64,000 bases of DNA from NCBI GenBank assembly GCA_021155965.1, contig JAJNBJ010000005.1, positions 62,001-126,000 of the forward strand, in the 5' to 3' direction. Positions within the stretch are counted from its first letter, which is position 1. Each line of letters opens with the position of its first letter. Shown here piece after piece: positions 35,223 to 42,595 of this stretch. Made by a program: the position numbers and the translations under genes. The notes under the pieces were generated by a model that worked only from the letters and a program-made list of their open reading frames with translations, had not been told where the DNA came from and searched no databases. Source of the DNA: Flavipsychrobacter sp. (GTDB lineage Bacteria; Bacteroidota; Bacteroidia; Chitinophagales; Chitinophagaceae).

Positions 35223-35810
35223 CTAGAATTTAACCTTCGGAGACTTTTCAGCACCCGCTTCAGCCTGGAATGACTGCCTTTCTTTAAAGTGAAACATTCC
35301 AGCGAGTAAATTGGTAGGGAAATTTGACACCCTGATGTTATAATCTCTTACAGATTCATTAAAGGCATTACGAGACGTATTTATCCTGTTTTCGGTGCCT
35401 TCCAGTTGCTTTTGTAGGTCGGTGAAAGCTTCAGTTCCCCGCAATTGAGGGTATTGTTCCATTACAACATTAATTGCCAATCTTGTTGCGGCCTGTGCTT
35501 CAGCATTTGCCTGTTGGATTGCGGCAAGCTTTTCAGGAGTTAAATCCTTAGCTGACACATTGGCCATGGTATTCAATTTTCCGGAACGGGCCATTGCAAC
35601 TTGAACATAAGTTGATTTTTCAAAATCGGCTGCACCTTTTACTGTCTCAACAAGGTTTGGGATGAGATCTAACCGGCGCTGGTAACTGCTCTGTACTTCG
35701 GCCCATTTCTGGTCAACATCTTTGCTGGCAGCGTTCATACCATTGTAGCCGCAGCCACCCCACAATACAATTAACAGAAGAATGCCTAAGGCAATATATA
35801 ATCCTTTCAT
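35223..35810 (-). CDS. LemA family protein
   Basis: A 195-aa protein with an N-terminal membrane helix (LYIALGILLLIVLWGG) and the helical LemA domain: KDVDQKWAEVQSSYQRRLDL, IPNLVETVKG, and RDYNIRVSNFPTNLLAGMF near the C-terminus. Function is not established; in Bacteroidota it almost always precedes two TPM genes as here. It is the first gene of this operon, so the promoter should lie between 35811 and 35907, shared with the divergent kynureninase. Confidence 0.93.
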   Translation of the reverse strand: MKGLYIALGILLLIVLWGGCGYNGMNAASKDVDQKWAEVQSSYQRRLDLIPNLVETVKGAADFEKSTYVQVAMARSGKLNTMANVSAKDLTPEKLAAIQQANAEAQAATRLAINVVMEQYPQLRGTEAFTDLQKQLEGTENRINTSRNAFNESVRDYNIRVSNFPTNLLAGMFHFKERQSFQAEAGAEKSPKVKF

Positions 35811-35946
35811 TGGTTATAATTTTTACCAAAAGTAGGCTATGTGAGTTGAAAATCATATGATTAGTCGGCGGAATGCGTTAAAATATCGGTAATTATCGCT
35901 GTTTTTAATGCGAAAGCGTATTTTTCTTACTTTAGGCCACCAATAC

Positions 35947-35954
35947 TATTTTTG
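35947..35954 (+). promoter_or_regulatory. -7 element upstream of kynureninase
   Basis: TATTTTTG fits TAnnTTTG and lies 16 bases before the ATG at 35971. The -33 position holds TTC rather than TTTG. The context (short leader, divergent lemA operon) supports it. Confidence 0.45.
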
Positions 35955-35970
35955 CGCCAAAATCAGCAGC

Positions 35971-37236
35971 ATGCCAATACCGTACGAAGCCTCATTAGAT
36001 TATGCACAGGGAGAAGACCGGATGGATACCTTGTACTCGTTCAGGGAAAGGTTCCTTTTCCCCCAGCATAACGGGGCCGATGTTACTTATTTTTGCGGCA
36101 ATTCGCTGGGGCTGCAGCCCAAAAGCGTTGAATACCTGATGAACAAGGAGTTACGCGATTGGGCCAGGTATGGTGTAGAAGGACATTTCCAGGCTACTTA
36201 TCCGTGGTTCTCTTACCATCATTTCTTTTCTGAGCGGCTGGCAAAAATAGTAGGTGCAGAAAAAGATGAGGTAGTGGCCATGAATACATTGACCGTTAAC
36301 CTGCATGTATTAATGCTGTCGTTTTACCGCCCGAAAGGAAACAGGTATAAAATAATTATGGAGGCCGGAGCTTTTCCATCTGATCAATACGCGGTGGAAA
36401 CGCAAGTTCGTATGCATGGATATGACCCTAATGATGCCATAATAGAAATAACGCCGCAAGCAGGCGCGCACCTTATCGAGGATGCTGATATTATTAATGC
36501 CATAAAAGAAGCAGGCGACTCTGTAGCGCTGGTAATGATAGGCGGGGTAAATTATTATACCGGCCAGTTCTTTGACCTGGAAAATATTACACGTGCCGCA
36601 CATAGTGTTGGCGCCTATGCTGGTTACGACCTTGCCCATGCGGTTGGCAATATCCCGATGGAGCTGCATAACTGGAATGTTGATTTTGCGTGCTGGTGCT
36701 CTTACAAATACCTCAATTCGGGGCCCGGGGGTGTTGGTGGCATTTTCGTACACGAGCGCCATGGCAATGACCCCACCCTTTTCCGCCTGGGCGGCTGGTG
36801 GGGCAATGAGGAGAAGACGCGGTTTAAAATGCAGAAAGGCTTCGTGCCGCAAAAAGGTGCTGCAAGCTGGCAAATGAGCAATGCCCCGGTGTTCAACATG
36901 GTTGCCCACAATGCATCCCTTGACCTGTTTGACAAAGCCGGGATAAAAGAACTAAGGAAGAAGAGCCTGAAACTGACCGGCTATATGGAATACCTGCTGC
37001 AGCAAATAAAACACCTTCCTTTCGAGATCATTACCCCTGCTGAACCGGGAAGGCGGGGCTGCCAGTTATCAATGTTATTTAAGGAAAAAGGCCGGGAAGT
37101 ATTTGACGCGTTAACCCAAAACGGCATAGTAGCAGACTGGCGCGAACCCAATGTGGTACGCATTGCGCCAGTACCGCTATATAATACTTTTGAAGACTGC
37201 TACAGGTTTTATGAAGTGCTTTCGCAGATAAAATAA
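35971..37236 (+). CDS. kynU: kynureninase
   Basis: A PLP enzyme cleaving kynurenine (or 3-hydroxykynurenine) to anthranilate and alanine, used in tryptophan degradation or NAD synthesis. The ATG at 35971 gives 421 aa; a longer frame to 35908 crosses the -7 element. YFCGNSLGLQPK, the cofactor-binding WDLAHAVGN-like AGYDLAHAVGNIPM, the Schiff-base Lys in CSYKYLNSGPGGVGG, and FRLGGWWGNEEKTRFKM are all family hallmarks. No other kynurenine-pathway gene is in the window, so it acts here as a stand-alone unit. Confidence 0.95.
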   Translation: MPIPYEASLDYAQGEDRMDTLYSFRERFLFPQHNGADVTYFCGNSLGLQPKSVEYLMNKELRDWARYGVEGHFQATYPWFSYHHFFSERLAKIVGAEKDEVVAMNTLTVNLHVLMLSFYRPKGNRYKIIMEAGAFPSDQYAVETQVRMHGYDPNDAIIEITPQAGAHLIEDADIINAIKEAGDSVALVMIGGVNYYTGQFFDLENITRAAHSVGAYAGYDLAHAVGNIPMELHNWNVDFACWCSYKYLNSGPGGVGGIFVHERHGNDPTLFRLGGWWGNEEKTRFKMQKGFVPQKGAASWQMSNAPVFNMVAHNASLDLFDKAGIKELRKKSLKLTGYMEYLLQQIKHLPFEIITPAEPGRRGCQLSMLFKEKGREVFDALTQNGIVADWREPNVVRIAPVPLYNTFEDCYRFYEVLSQIK

Positions 37237-37257
37237 ATGCAGGCTACTATTGCATGG

Positions 37258-38271
37258 TTAAAGGTGACTTGCCGATGCAAGCTCATCGTACACTGTCTTA
37301 GATACAGTACTGATAATGTTGGCAAGGTCTTTTGAATTGCTTCCTTTAGTTACAACCGTCAGCAAATAAGGTTTGTCCTGTAAGTATACAACAGCTACCT
37401 CATGCATTTCATGTACATTCACACGGTTATCACCCCATTCCCCAAATTTATGTGCAACTTTTACATTAGCCGGCAACCCTTTAACAATACCCTCTTTGAA
37501 ATCGCATTCGCTGAGCAATTGCATGGCAAACTCTGAGTTACTTTTAGAGATATAGGTTGCATAATACAGCACCAGTAAGAACTCCGAGGCATTTTTAGCC
37601 GATATCTCATAGTATCTGTCGCTCACATTAGGCTCAGCCATGTTAAGGTCTGTAAATGTCCTCACAAACTCTGGCACGTTGGCGTTTTCATTCAGTATTT
37701 TCGTAGCGTTATTATCCGAATAGGCTGCCATATACCTCAATAACTCTTTTACGGTATATGGGCGCCCGGCCTCCATACGCATTGACGAAGTAAAGGTTTG
37801 CGCCGGAACTTTTTGGCCACTGCTAAAAGAATATTTTTTATTTAAAATTTCAGGGTTGCGATCAGCCTCGCGAAGGTAAGTAAGCAGCATCGGCATTTTC
37901 ATTAAAGAGCCAGGATGGCATTTTTCATCAGGATTAATATACATCCACTTGCCGTCTGAAAGGCTGAATAAATAAATAGATGCCCCGCTCAAAATCCCGG
38001 TTTTGCTGTTATCATCAATAATATTAGCTACCCTGATTTTTAACGGCTTAAGCTCCTCTGATTCGCTTTCTTGGTTAGCTTTTAATAATGGCTGAATGAA
38101 ACTGTAGCCTTTTTGAGTGGTAAGTTTAAGATGGTTATTTTCTACAACGGGTACTTTTGCAACATCCTCGCTAACAGTTGCCGATCTACCGTTGGATATG
38201 AAATAATATGCAAGCGCTCCTAATACGATTATTGACAGGGAATATGAGAGGTGTATCTTGATGTTCCTCAT
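37258..38271 (-). CDS. class A beta-lactamase-fold serine hydrolase
   Basis: A 337-aa protein with an N-terminal membrane anchor or signal (YSLSIIVLGALAYYFIS). The catalytic elements of the class A fold are visible: SLMK (S-x-x-K) near residue 132, SDN in AAYSDNNATK, and KFG in place of KTG in AHKFGEWGDN. The Glu166 omega-loop motif is not evident, and there are about 100 extra residues before the catalytic domain, so antibiotic hydrolysis is not assured. A periplasmic peptidase or esterase is as likely. It is convergent with kynU and divergent from the 38449 gene. Confidence 0.8.
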   Translation of the reverse strand: MRNIKIHLSYSLSIIVLGALAYYFISNGRSATVSEDVAKVPVVENNHLKLTTQKGYSFIQPLLKANQESESEELKPLKIRVANIIDDNSKTGILSGASIYLFSLSDGKWMYINPDEKCHPGSLMKMPMLLTYLREADRNPEILNKKYSFSSGQKVPAQTFTSSMRMEAGRPYTVKELLRYMAAYSDNNATKILNENANVPEFVRTFTDLNMAEPNVSDRYYEISAKNASEFLLVLYYATYISKSNSEFAMQLLSECDFKEGIVKGLPANVKVAHKFGEWGDNRVNVHEMHEVAVVYLQDKPYLLTVVTKGSNSKDLANIISTVSKTVYDELASASHL

Positions 38272-38448
38272 TGGGTAATGTTATCAATTGCTAAATTATG
38301 GATAAAATTGTTTGTTAAGAACTCTTTCAAATATATATTTTTATCGTATGACAAATTAAATCCAGATGTTTGAATAAATTATCACCTGTATCCGAATGTT
38401 TATCACTGAAAAAAATAAGTATTATTGTAGTAGTTCAACAACCCACCC

Positions 38449-39447
38449 TTGTATCTCAGGTATAAAATATTGTTTGCATTATTTTTTATCCCGATCACTT
38501 TTTGGGGACAAAGCGAATATACCCTTGACGGACGTGTACAGGTGAAAAACGGGCGTAGTTTTTCCTATCAATTAGTTTTTACCATCAAAGGGACGGAGTT
38601 GAATGGATACTCTGTTACCAAACTCAAAAACAGCGCCCCGACCAAAGCGTCAATAAAAGGCAGGGTAAATGTCACCGCAAAAACAATTTCATTTGAAGAA
38701 TACCCTTTTGAAAACCGGCAGGACAATGCGATAACCTGCTTTATTAATGCAACTCTCTCGTTCAAACTTGTCAACGGCAACTATGTATTAAAAGGAGATT
38801 TTAAAGGAAGGGACCACTTTCGGATGTATTGCGGGCATGGTACTATTACAGTGAACGAACCTCCTGTGGCACTCTATACCTTTTTCGGAATAAACAGCAC
38901 TGCAAATACCAATCAAAAGCAACAGCCTGCAGGCAAGCACATAAGTGATTCTGTAACAAATAACAGCAAAAAAAACACGATAAACTCACAACATCCCGAA
39001 AAACAACCTACCCCTATAAACCAAAATCATCCCCATTCACAACACCTGAAAGATCCCCATAAAAAAACACACGTTTTAGATTCTTTACGGGACAATGAGA
39101 AGAATAAAGAGTATGAAATTACGTCAGGGGTAATGCATCAATTTCATTGGCAAACTGATACCTGCGTATTGGACATTTATGATGGCGGTGTAATAGACGG
39201 TGATAAAATAACTGTTATCTTAAATGCTGACGAAGTGCTTACAAAGCATACCCTAACGAAACAAAAACACAGGATGAAATTATACCTGAAAGGGAAAGTA
39301 AATACCATTTCAATTATTGCCGAAAACCTTGGTAAAACGCCACCTAATACGGCTAACTTCATACTGACAGATGGCAAGAGGCACTACAAGATCAAAGCTT
39401 TTAATGATATAGGAGAAAGTGCTGAGATCATGCTAAAGAAGAAATAG
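38449..39447 (+). CDS. secreted protein of unknown function with His/Asn/Gln-rich linker
   Basis: A 332-aa protein, probably exported (ILFALFFIPITFWGQ). No ATG precedes the signal peptide in frame, so the TTG at 38449 is the likely start. Residues 20-145 make one beta-rich domain with conserved Cys (TCFINATLSF, MYCGHGTITV). Residues 150-220 are a low-complexity linker rich in Asn, Gln, His and Lys. Residues 225-332 form a second beta domain (CVLDIYDGGVIDGDKITVIL, ENLGKTPPNTANFILTDG) of a kind that recurs at the end of Bacteroidota exported proteins. No enzymatic motif is seen. Confidence 0.65.
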   Translation: MYLRYKILFALFFIPITFWGQSEYTLDGRVQVKNGRSFSYQLVFTIKGTELNGYSVTKLKNSAPTKASIKGRVNVTAKTISFEEYPFENRQDNAITCFINATLSFKLVNGNYVLKGDFKGRDHFRMYCGHGTITVNEPPVALYTFFGINSTANTNQKQQPAGKHISDSVTNNSKKNTINSQHPEKQPTPINQNHPHSQHLKDPHKKTHVLDSLRDNEKNKEYEITSGVMHQFHWQTDTCVLDIYDGGVIDGDKITVILNADEVLTKHTLTKQKHRMKLYLKGKVNTISIIAENLGKTPPNTANFILTDGKRHYKIKAFNDIGESAEIMLKKK

Positions 39448-39513
39448 CAGTTCCAATGTACTCATCAATTATCATATCTAAACTGCATTCTTATTACCTT
39501 TGCGCCCGATCAC

Positions 39514-40446
39514 ATGGCGATATTTAAAGATACAGCTAACCTTCCTGCTTTTAAAAATGCGGTAATTACCATTGGGACATTCGATGGAGTGCATAAAGGC
39601 CATAAAACTATCCTGAACGAAGTTGTGACCCACGCTAAAAACATACATGGGGAAAGTATATTGCTGACCTTTGAGCCACACCCGCGCAAACTGTTGTTCC
39701 CGGATCAGCCATTAGGTATCATAACTCCCCTGGAACAAAAATTACAACTGGTAACGGATGCAGGCATTCAGCATGTGGTCATTGTGCCCTTCACTAAAGA
39801 ATTTGCAAACATCTCTGCTCACGATTACATAGAGAAATTCCTGGTAAGGATATTTCATCCACATAGCATTATTATAGGTTACGACCACCGTTTCGGGCAC
39901 GACCGCAAGGGGGATATTAAACTACTTGAGGACTATGCCAGTGAATACAATTACGAACTACTTGAGATACCTGCGCAACTCATTGATGAAGCTGCTGTAA
40001 GCTCAACAAAAATAAGAAAGGCAATAACGGAAGGCAGAACGGAGGATGCAACACAAATGCTGGGCCGCCACTATTCACTTTCCGGCATAGTAGTGCATGG
40101 CAACAAATTGGGCAGAACATTAGGCTACCCAACAGCCAATGTTCATCCTGTTGATGCAGACCAAATAATACCCGCCCTTGGTATATACGCGATGCAGGTA
40201 ACGCATAATGGCACGAAGTATGGCGCTATGCTCAGCATTGGTTACAACCCTACAGTAACCGATAAAAAAGAATTGCGGATAGAAGCCAATATCTTCGATT
40301 TTGACAAAGACATATATGGAGATACTATTGAGCTGCTTTTTGTTAAGAAGCTACGCGATGAACAAAAATTCAATTCGCTTGACGAATTGAAAGCTCAACT
40401 GCATAAGGATAAAGAGGATACCCTATCTATCATCAATGGCTTATAA
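39514..40446 (+). CDS. ribF: bifunctional riboflavin kinase / FAD synthetase
   Basis: Makes FMN and FAD from riboflavin. It is 310 aa, normal length. The N-terminal nucleotidyltransferase domain shows TIGTFDGVHKGHKTIL, FEPHPRK and GYDHRFGHDRKGD; the C-terminal kinase domain shows VVHGNKLGRTLGYPTANV (with the PTAN motif) and SIGYNPTV. A TACCTTTG -7 box lies at 39495-39502, 12 bases before the ATG. The gene ends overlapping the convergent xth by six bases. Confidence 0.97.
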   Translation: MAIFKDTANLPAFKNAVITIGTFDGVHKGHKTILNEVVTHAKNIHGESILLTFEPHPRKLLFPDQPLGIITPLEQKLQLVTDAGIQHVVIVPFTKEFANISAHDYIEKFLVRIFHPHSIIIGYDHRFGHDRKGDIKLLEDYASEYNYELLEIPAQLIDEAAVSSTKIRKAITEGRTEDATQMLGRHYSLSGIVVHGNKLGRTLGYPTANVHPVDADQIIPALGIYAMQVTHNGTKYGAMLSIGYNPTVTDKKELRIEANIFDFDKDIYGDTIELLFVKKLRDEQKFNSLDELKAQLHKDKEDTLSIINGL

Positions 40447-41205
40447 AGCCAGCTCCAAAAACACCGGGCAATGATCAGAGTGCATTACATGCGGCATTAT
40501 CTCAGCATGCTTCAGTGATTTTTTCAGTGCATCACTTACATTGATATAATCTATCCGCCAGCCCTTGTTATTAGCCCTGGCACCTGCAAACTGGCTCCAC
40601 CAGGTATATTGGTGTGGCTCCTTGTTAAAATGGCGGAACGTATCCACAAAGCCGTTCTCGAACCACTTATCCATCCAAGCACGCTCATCAGGCAAAAAGC
40701 CAGTATAGTTTTTATTGCGCACAGGATCATGGATATCTATTGCCTTATGGCAGATGTTGTAGTCGCCACAAACAATAAGCTTAGGCTGTGTTTTGCGAAG
40801 AGTTCCTATGTAATCAAAAAACTCAGCGAGCCATTGGTATTTATATGTTTGCCTTTCTTCTCCACTGGTCCCGCTCGGGAAATAGGCATTGATCAGTGTT
40901 AGCTTCCCAAAATCAGCACGTATCACACGTCCCTCTGCATCGCTCTGCATCAGGCCATTGCCATTAGTCACTTTTGATGGTTTTATTTTGGTGAGCACTG
41001 CAACCCCGCTGTACCCCTTTTTCTGCGCCGAAAATGAGAATGTATCGTAACCTGCAGCCTTTATTTCCGCCTCAGGAAAATCTTCTTTATTGGCTTTTAT
41101 TTCCTGGAGGCAGATCACGTCCGCAGGGTTTGTTTTCAGCCAGTCTATAAAACCTTTTTTTACGGCAGCACGTATGCCGTTCACGTTATATGAAATGATC
41201 CTCAT
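40441..41205 (-). CDS. xth: exodeoxyribonuclease III
   Basis: An AP endonuclease / 3'-5' exonuclease for base excision repair, 254 aa. MRIISYNVNGIRAAVKKGF (catalytic Asn), ICLQEIKA (metal Glu), GDYNICHKAIDIHDP (Asp and Asn), DTFRHFN and the final MHSDHCPVFLEL (Asp-His) are all present. It is convergent with ribF and 60 bases downstream of radC in the same direction, so the two repair genes may be co-transcribed. Confidence 0.96.
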   Translation of the reverse strand: MRIISYNVNGIRAAVKKGFIDWLKTNPADVICLQEIKANKEDFPEAEIKAAGYDTFSFSAQKKGYSGVAVLTKIKPSKVTNGNGLMQSDAEGRVIRADFGKLTLINAYFPSGTSGEERQTYKYQWLAEFFDYIGTLRKTQPKLIVCGDYNICHKAIDIHDPVRNKNYTGFLPDERAWMDKWFENGFVDTFRHFNKEPHQYTWWSQFAGARANNKGWRIDYINVSDALKKSLKHAEIMPHVMHSDHCPVFLELAL

Positions 41206-41265
41206 TGAATAAATCTTAGTGTGTGAAAATAGGAAAATTTCACTAAAATAAACGACAGATGGTTG

Positions 41266-41970
41266 TTAAATCAGGCCTTCGTTGAGCATGCTTACATATT
41301 CATTCCCGGCTATGATAATATGGTCCATCAACTGGATGTCCATCACCGAAGCGGCTTCTTTTATTTGAATGGTCAGCTTCTTATCGCTCTCGCTTGGCCT
41401 GAGGCTGCCGGAAGGATGGTTGTGCGCAATAATTATCCTGCTGGCATTATGCAGCAGGCAGCTCTTTAATATCATGCGCACATCGGCAACTGTTTGTGTA
41501 TAGCCACCACTGCTCAATTTTTCCTCCCTTAGCAGTTTATTTGTGTGGCTGAGATAAAGCACATAAAATGCTTCGTGGGTAAGGTCGCGCAGGTGGGGCA
41601 TGATCAACTTTGCTGCTACAGCACTATTGCTGACAGAAACACGGTCCGGCGTTTCGCTCAATTGCCTGCGCCGGCCAAGTTCTAATGCTGCCGCTATGGT
41701 AATGGCCCGTGCTGCGCCAATGCCTTTTATTTTTCTCAGCTCCTGTATGTTCAGTTTACCTATTTCCCCAAGGTCGTTGTTGACCAATCCCAGCACATCT
41801 CTCGCAAGGTCTAAAGCCGACCGCTTAGCTGTGCCGCTGGATATGAGTATTGCCAGCAATTCAGCATCTGTCAGTGCGCATGCGCCCTTTTGCTGCATTT
41901 TTTCGCGCGGGCGCTCGTCCTCTATCCAGTTTTTTATGCTTTTTGTTTCACTCACCGCATGAAAATACAT
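41266..41970 (-). CDS. radC: RadC-family JAB/MPN protein
   Basis: A 234-aa RadC protein. The N-terminal helix-hairpin-helix region (LRKIKGIGAARAITIAAALELGRR) is followed by a JAB-type metallo-domain with the zinc motif IIAHNHPSGSLRPSESD. Once linked to DNA repair; the molecular activity is still unclear. It reads KSIKNWIEDERPREKMQQKG at the start, as is standard. Upstream of it lies the 625-base gap with the GGTATAA array, which may hold its promoter. Confidence 0.94.
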   Translation of the reverse strand: MYFHAVSETKSIKNWIEDERPREKMQQKGACALTDAELLAILISSGTAKRSALDLARDVLGLVNNDLGEIGKLNIQELRKIKGIGAARAITIAAALELGRRRQLSETPDRVSVSNSAVAAKLIMPHLRDLTHEAFYVLYLSHTNKLLREEKLSSGGYTQTVADVRMILKSCLLHNASRIIIAHNHPSGSLRPSESDKKLTIQIKEAASVMDIQLMDHIIIAGNEYVSMLNEGLI

Positions 41971-42035
41971 GTTTTCGCTATATAAAGCATATTTCGCTAT
42001 TGGTATACTGCGCGGAAAAGCGCTATGGCGGGTGA

Positions 42036-42218
42036 AAAGGTATAATTTCCGGGATGTGCCCGATTTCCCACATTTATTTTTTTATATGTGGCTGGAGTGC
42101 GCTGTGGGCTTATTTTATGTGTTTTATCATAAGGTATAAAGGGGTATAAAAGGGTATGTTTATACCCCGAAAAGGTATAATTATACCCTAAAAAGGTATA
42201 AAAAAGGTATAATTTCCA
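42036..42218. repeat. array of GGTATAA motifs upstream of radC
   Basis: Six direct copies start at 42039, 42133, 42143, 42174, 42195 and 42206, and two inverted copies at 42160 and 42181, plus a GGTATG variant near 42153. The outermost copies share an identical 16-mer, AAAAGGTATAATTTCC, at 42036 and 42203. The array resembles a multi-site operator; no protein is known to bind it. Confidence 0.7.
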
Positions 42219-42353
42219 GTAAACAAAGAACTGCCAAAATGCGCACCGGCAGCAGGTTTTAGCCGTTTGCAGGGCAATATATAATGCAGCAAAAAGCGTA
42301 CCAGATTTAATAATGGCGCGTATTTTCTTTTGTTATATTCTTAGCTTAAATCG

Positions 42354-42542
42354 CTGATGCCGCAGAGTTCCGTTAATGTACAAGCTATGCTATGGAGATC
42401 GGCAGGAGCAGTAGCGGAAGGGAAAGGACACCCGGTGAAAACTGAGGGCCTTTGCGGTACGCGAGTTAACCACCCCAGACGATAAAAAGATTTCACTTTT
42501 TACCGTCATCCCCTACTAAAAACAGGAGGGGAGTTTCGCCTT
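42354..42542 (+). ncRNA. pseudoknotted structured RNA, candidate HEARO/OMEGA-type guide RNA
   Basis: There is no reading frame here, but compact structure is visible. TTCCGTTA (42368-42375) pairs with TAGCGGAA (42412-42419), and TGCCG (42358-42362) pairs with CGGCA (42400-42404), which interlocks as a pseudoknot. CCCGGT-GAAA-ACTGAGGG (42431-42448) is a GNRA-capped hairpin. Two 3' hairpins are GACGATAAAAAG/CTTTTTACCGTC (42478-42507) and CCCCT/AGGGG (42510-42531). The order, size and the stretches GATCGGCAGGAGC and GGTACGCGAGTTAACC recall the HEARO (IscB omega RNA) class as I remember it. No iscB gene is nearby, so it would be an orphan. The class assignment is tentative; the presence of structure is much firmer. 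Confidence 0.5.
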
Positions 42543-42595
42543 GATTGAGCTGTTTCCTAGTACTCAACAATGGTTAGATGCGCACCATGAGCGAA
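42543..42595. repeat. diverged single copy of the 71-bp repeat found at 45068-45331
   Basis: GATTGAGCTGTTTCCTA, ACTCA, CAATGGTT and CACCATGA align in order with the units at 45139, 45210 and 45279. Similarity begins exactly where the structured RNA ends (42542/42543) and stops at the stop codon of the next gene. Confidence 0.75.

Noticed and set aside
37258-38271. Antibiotic-resistance class A beta-lactamase
   Set aside because: The Ser-x-x-Lys and SDN motifs are present but KTG is KFG, the omega-loop Glu is not evident and there is a long extra N-terminal part, so resistance is not claimed.
42415-42480. Cobalamin riboswitch, suggested by AGGGAA and GGTGAAAACT
   Set aside because: The B12 box (GCCACTG) and the rest of the conserved core are missing, and no B12-related gene follows.
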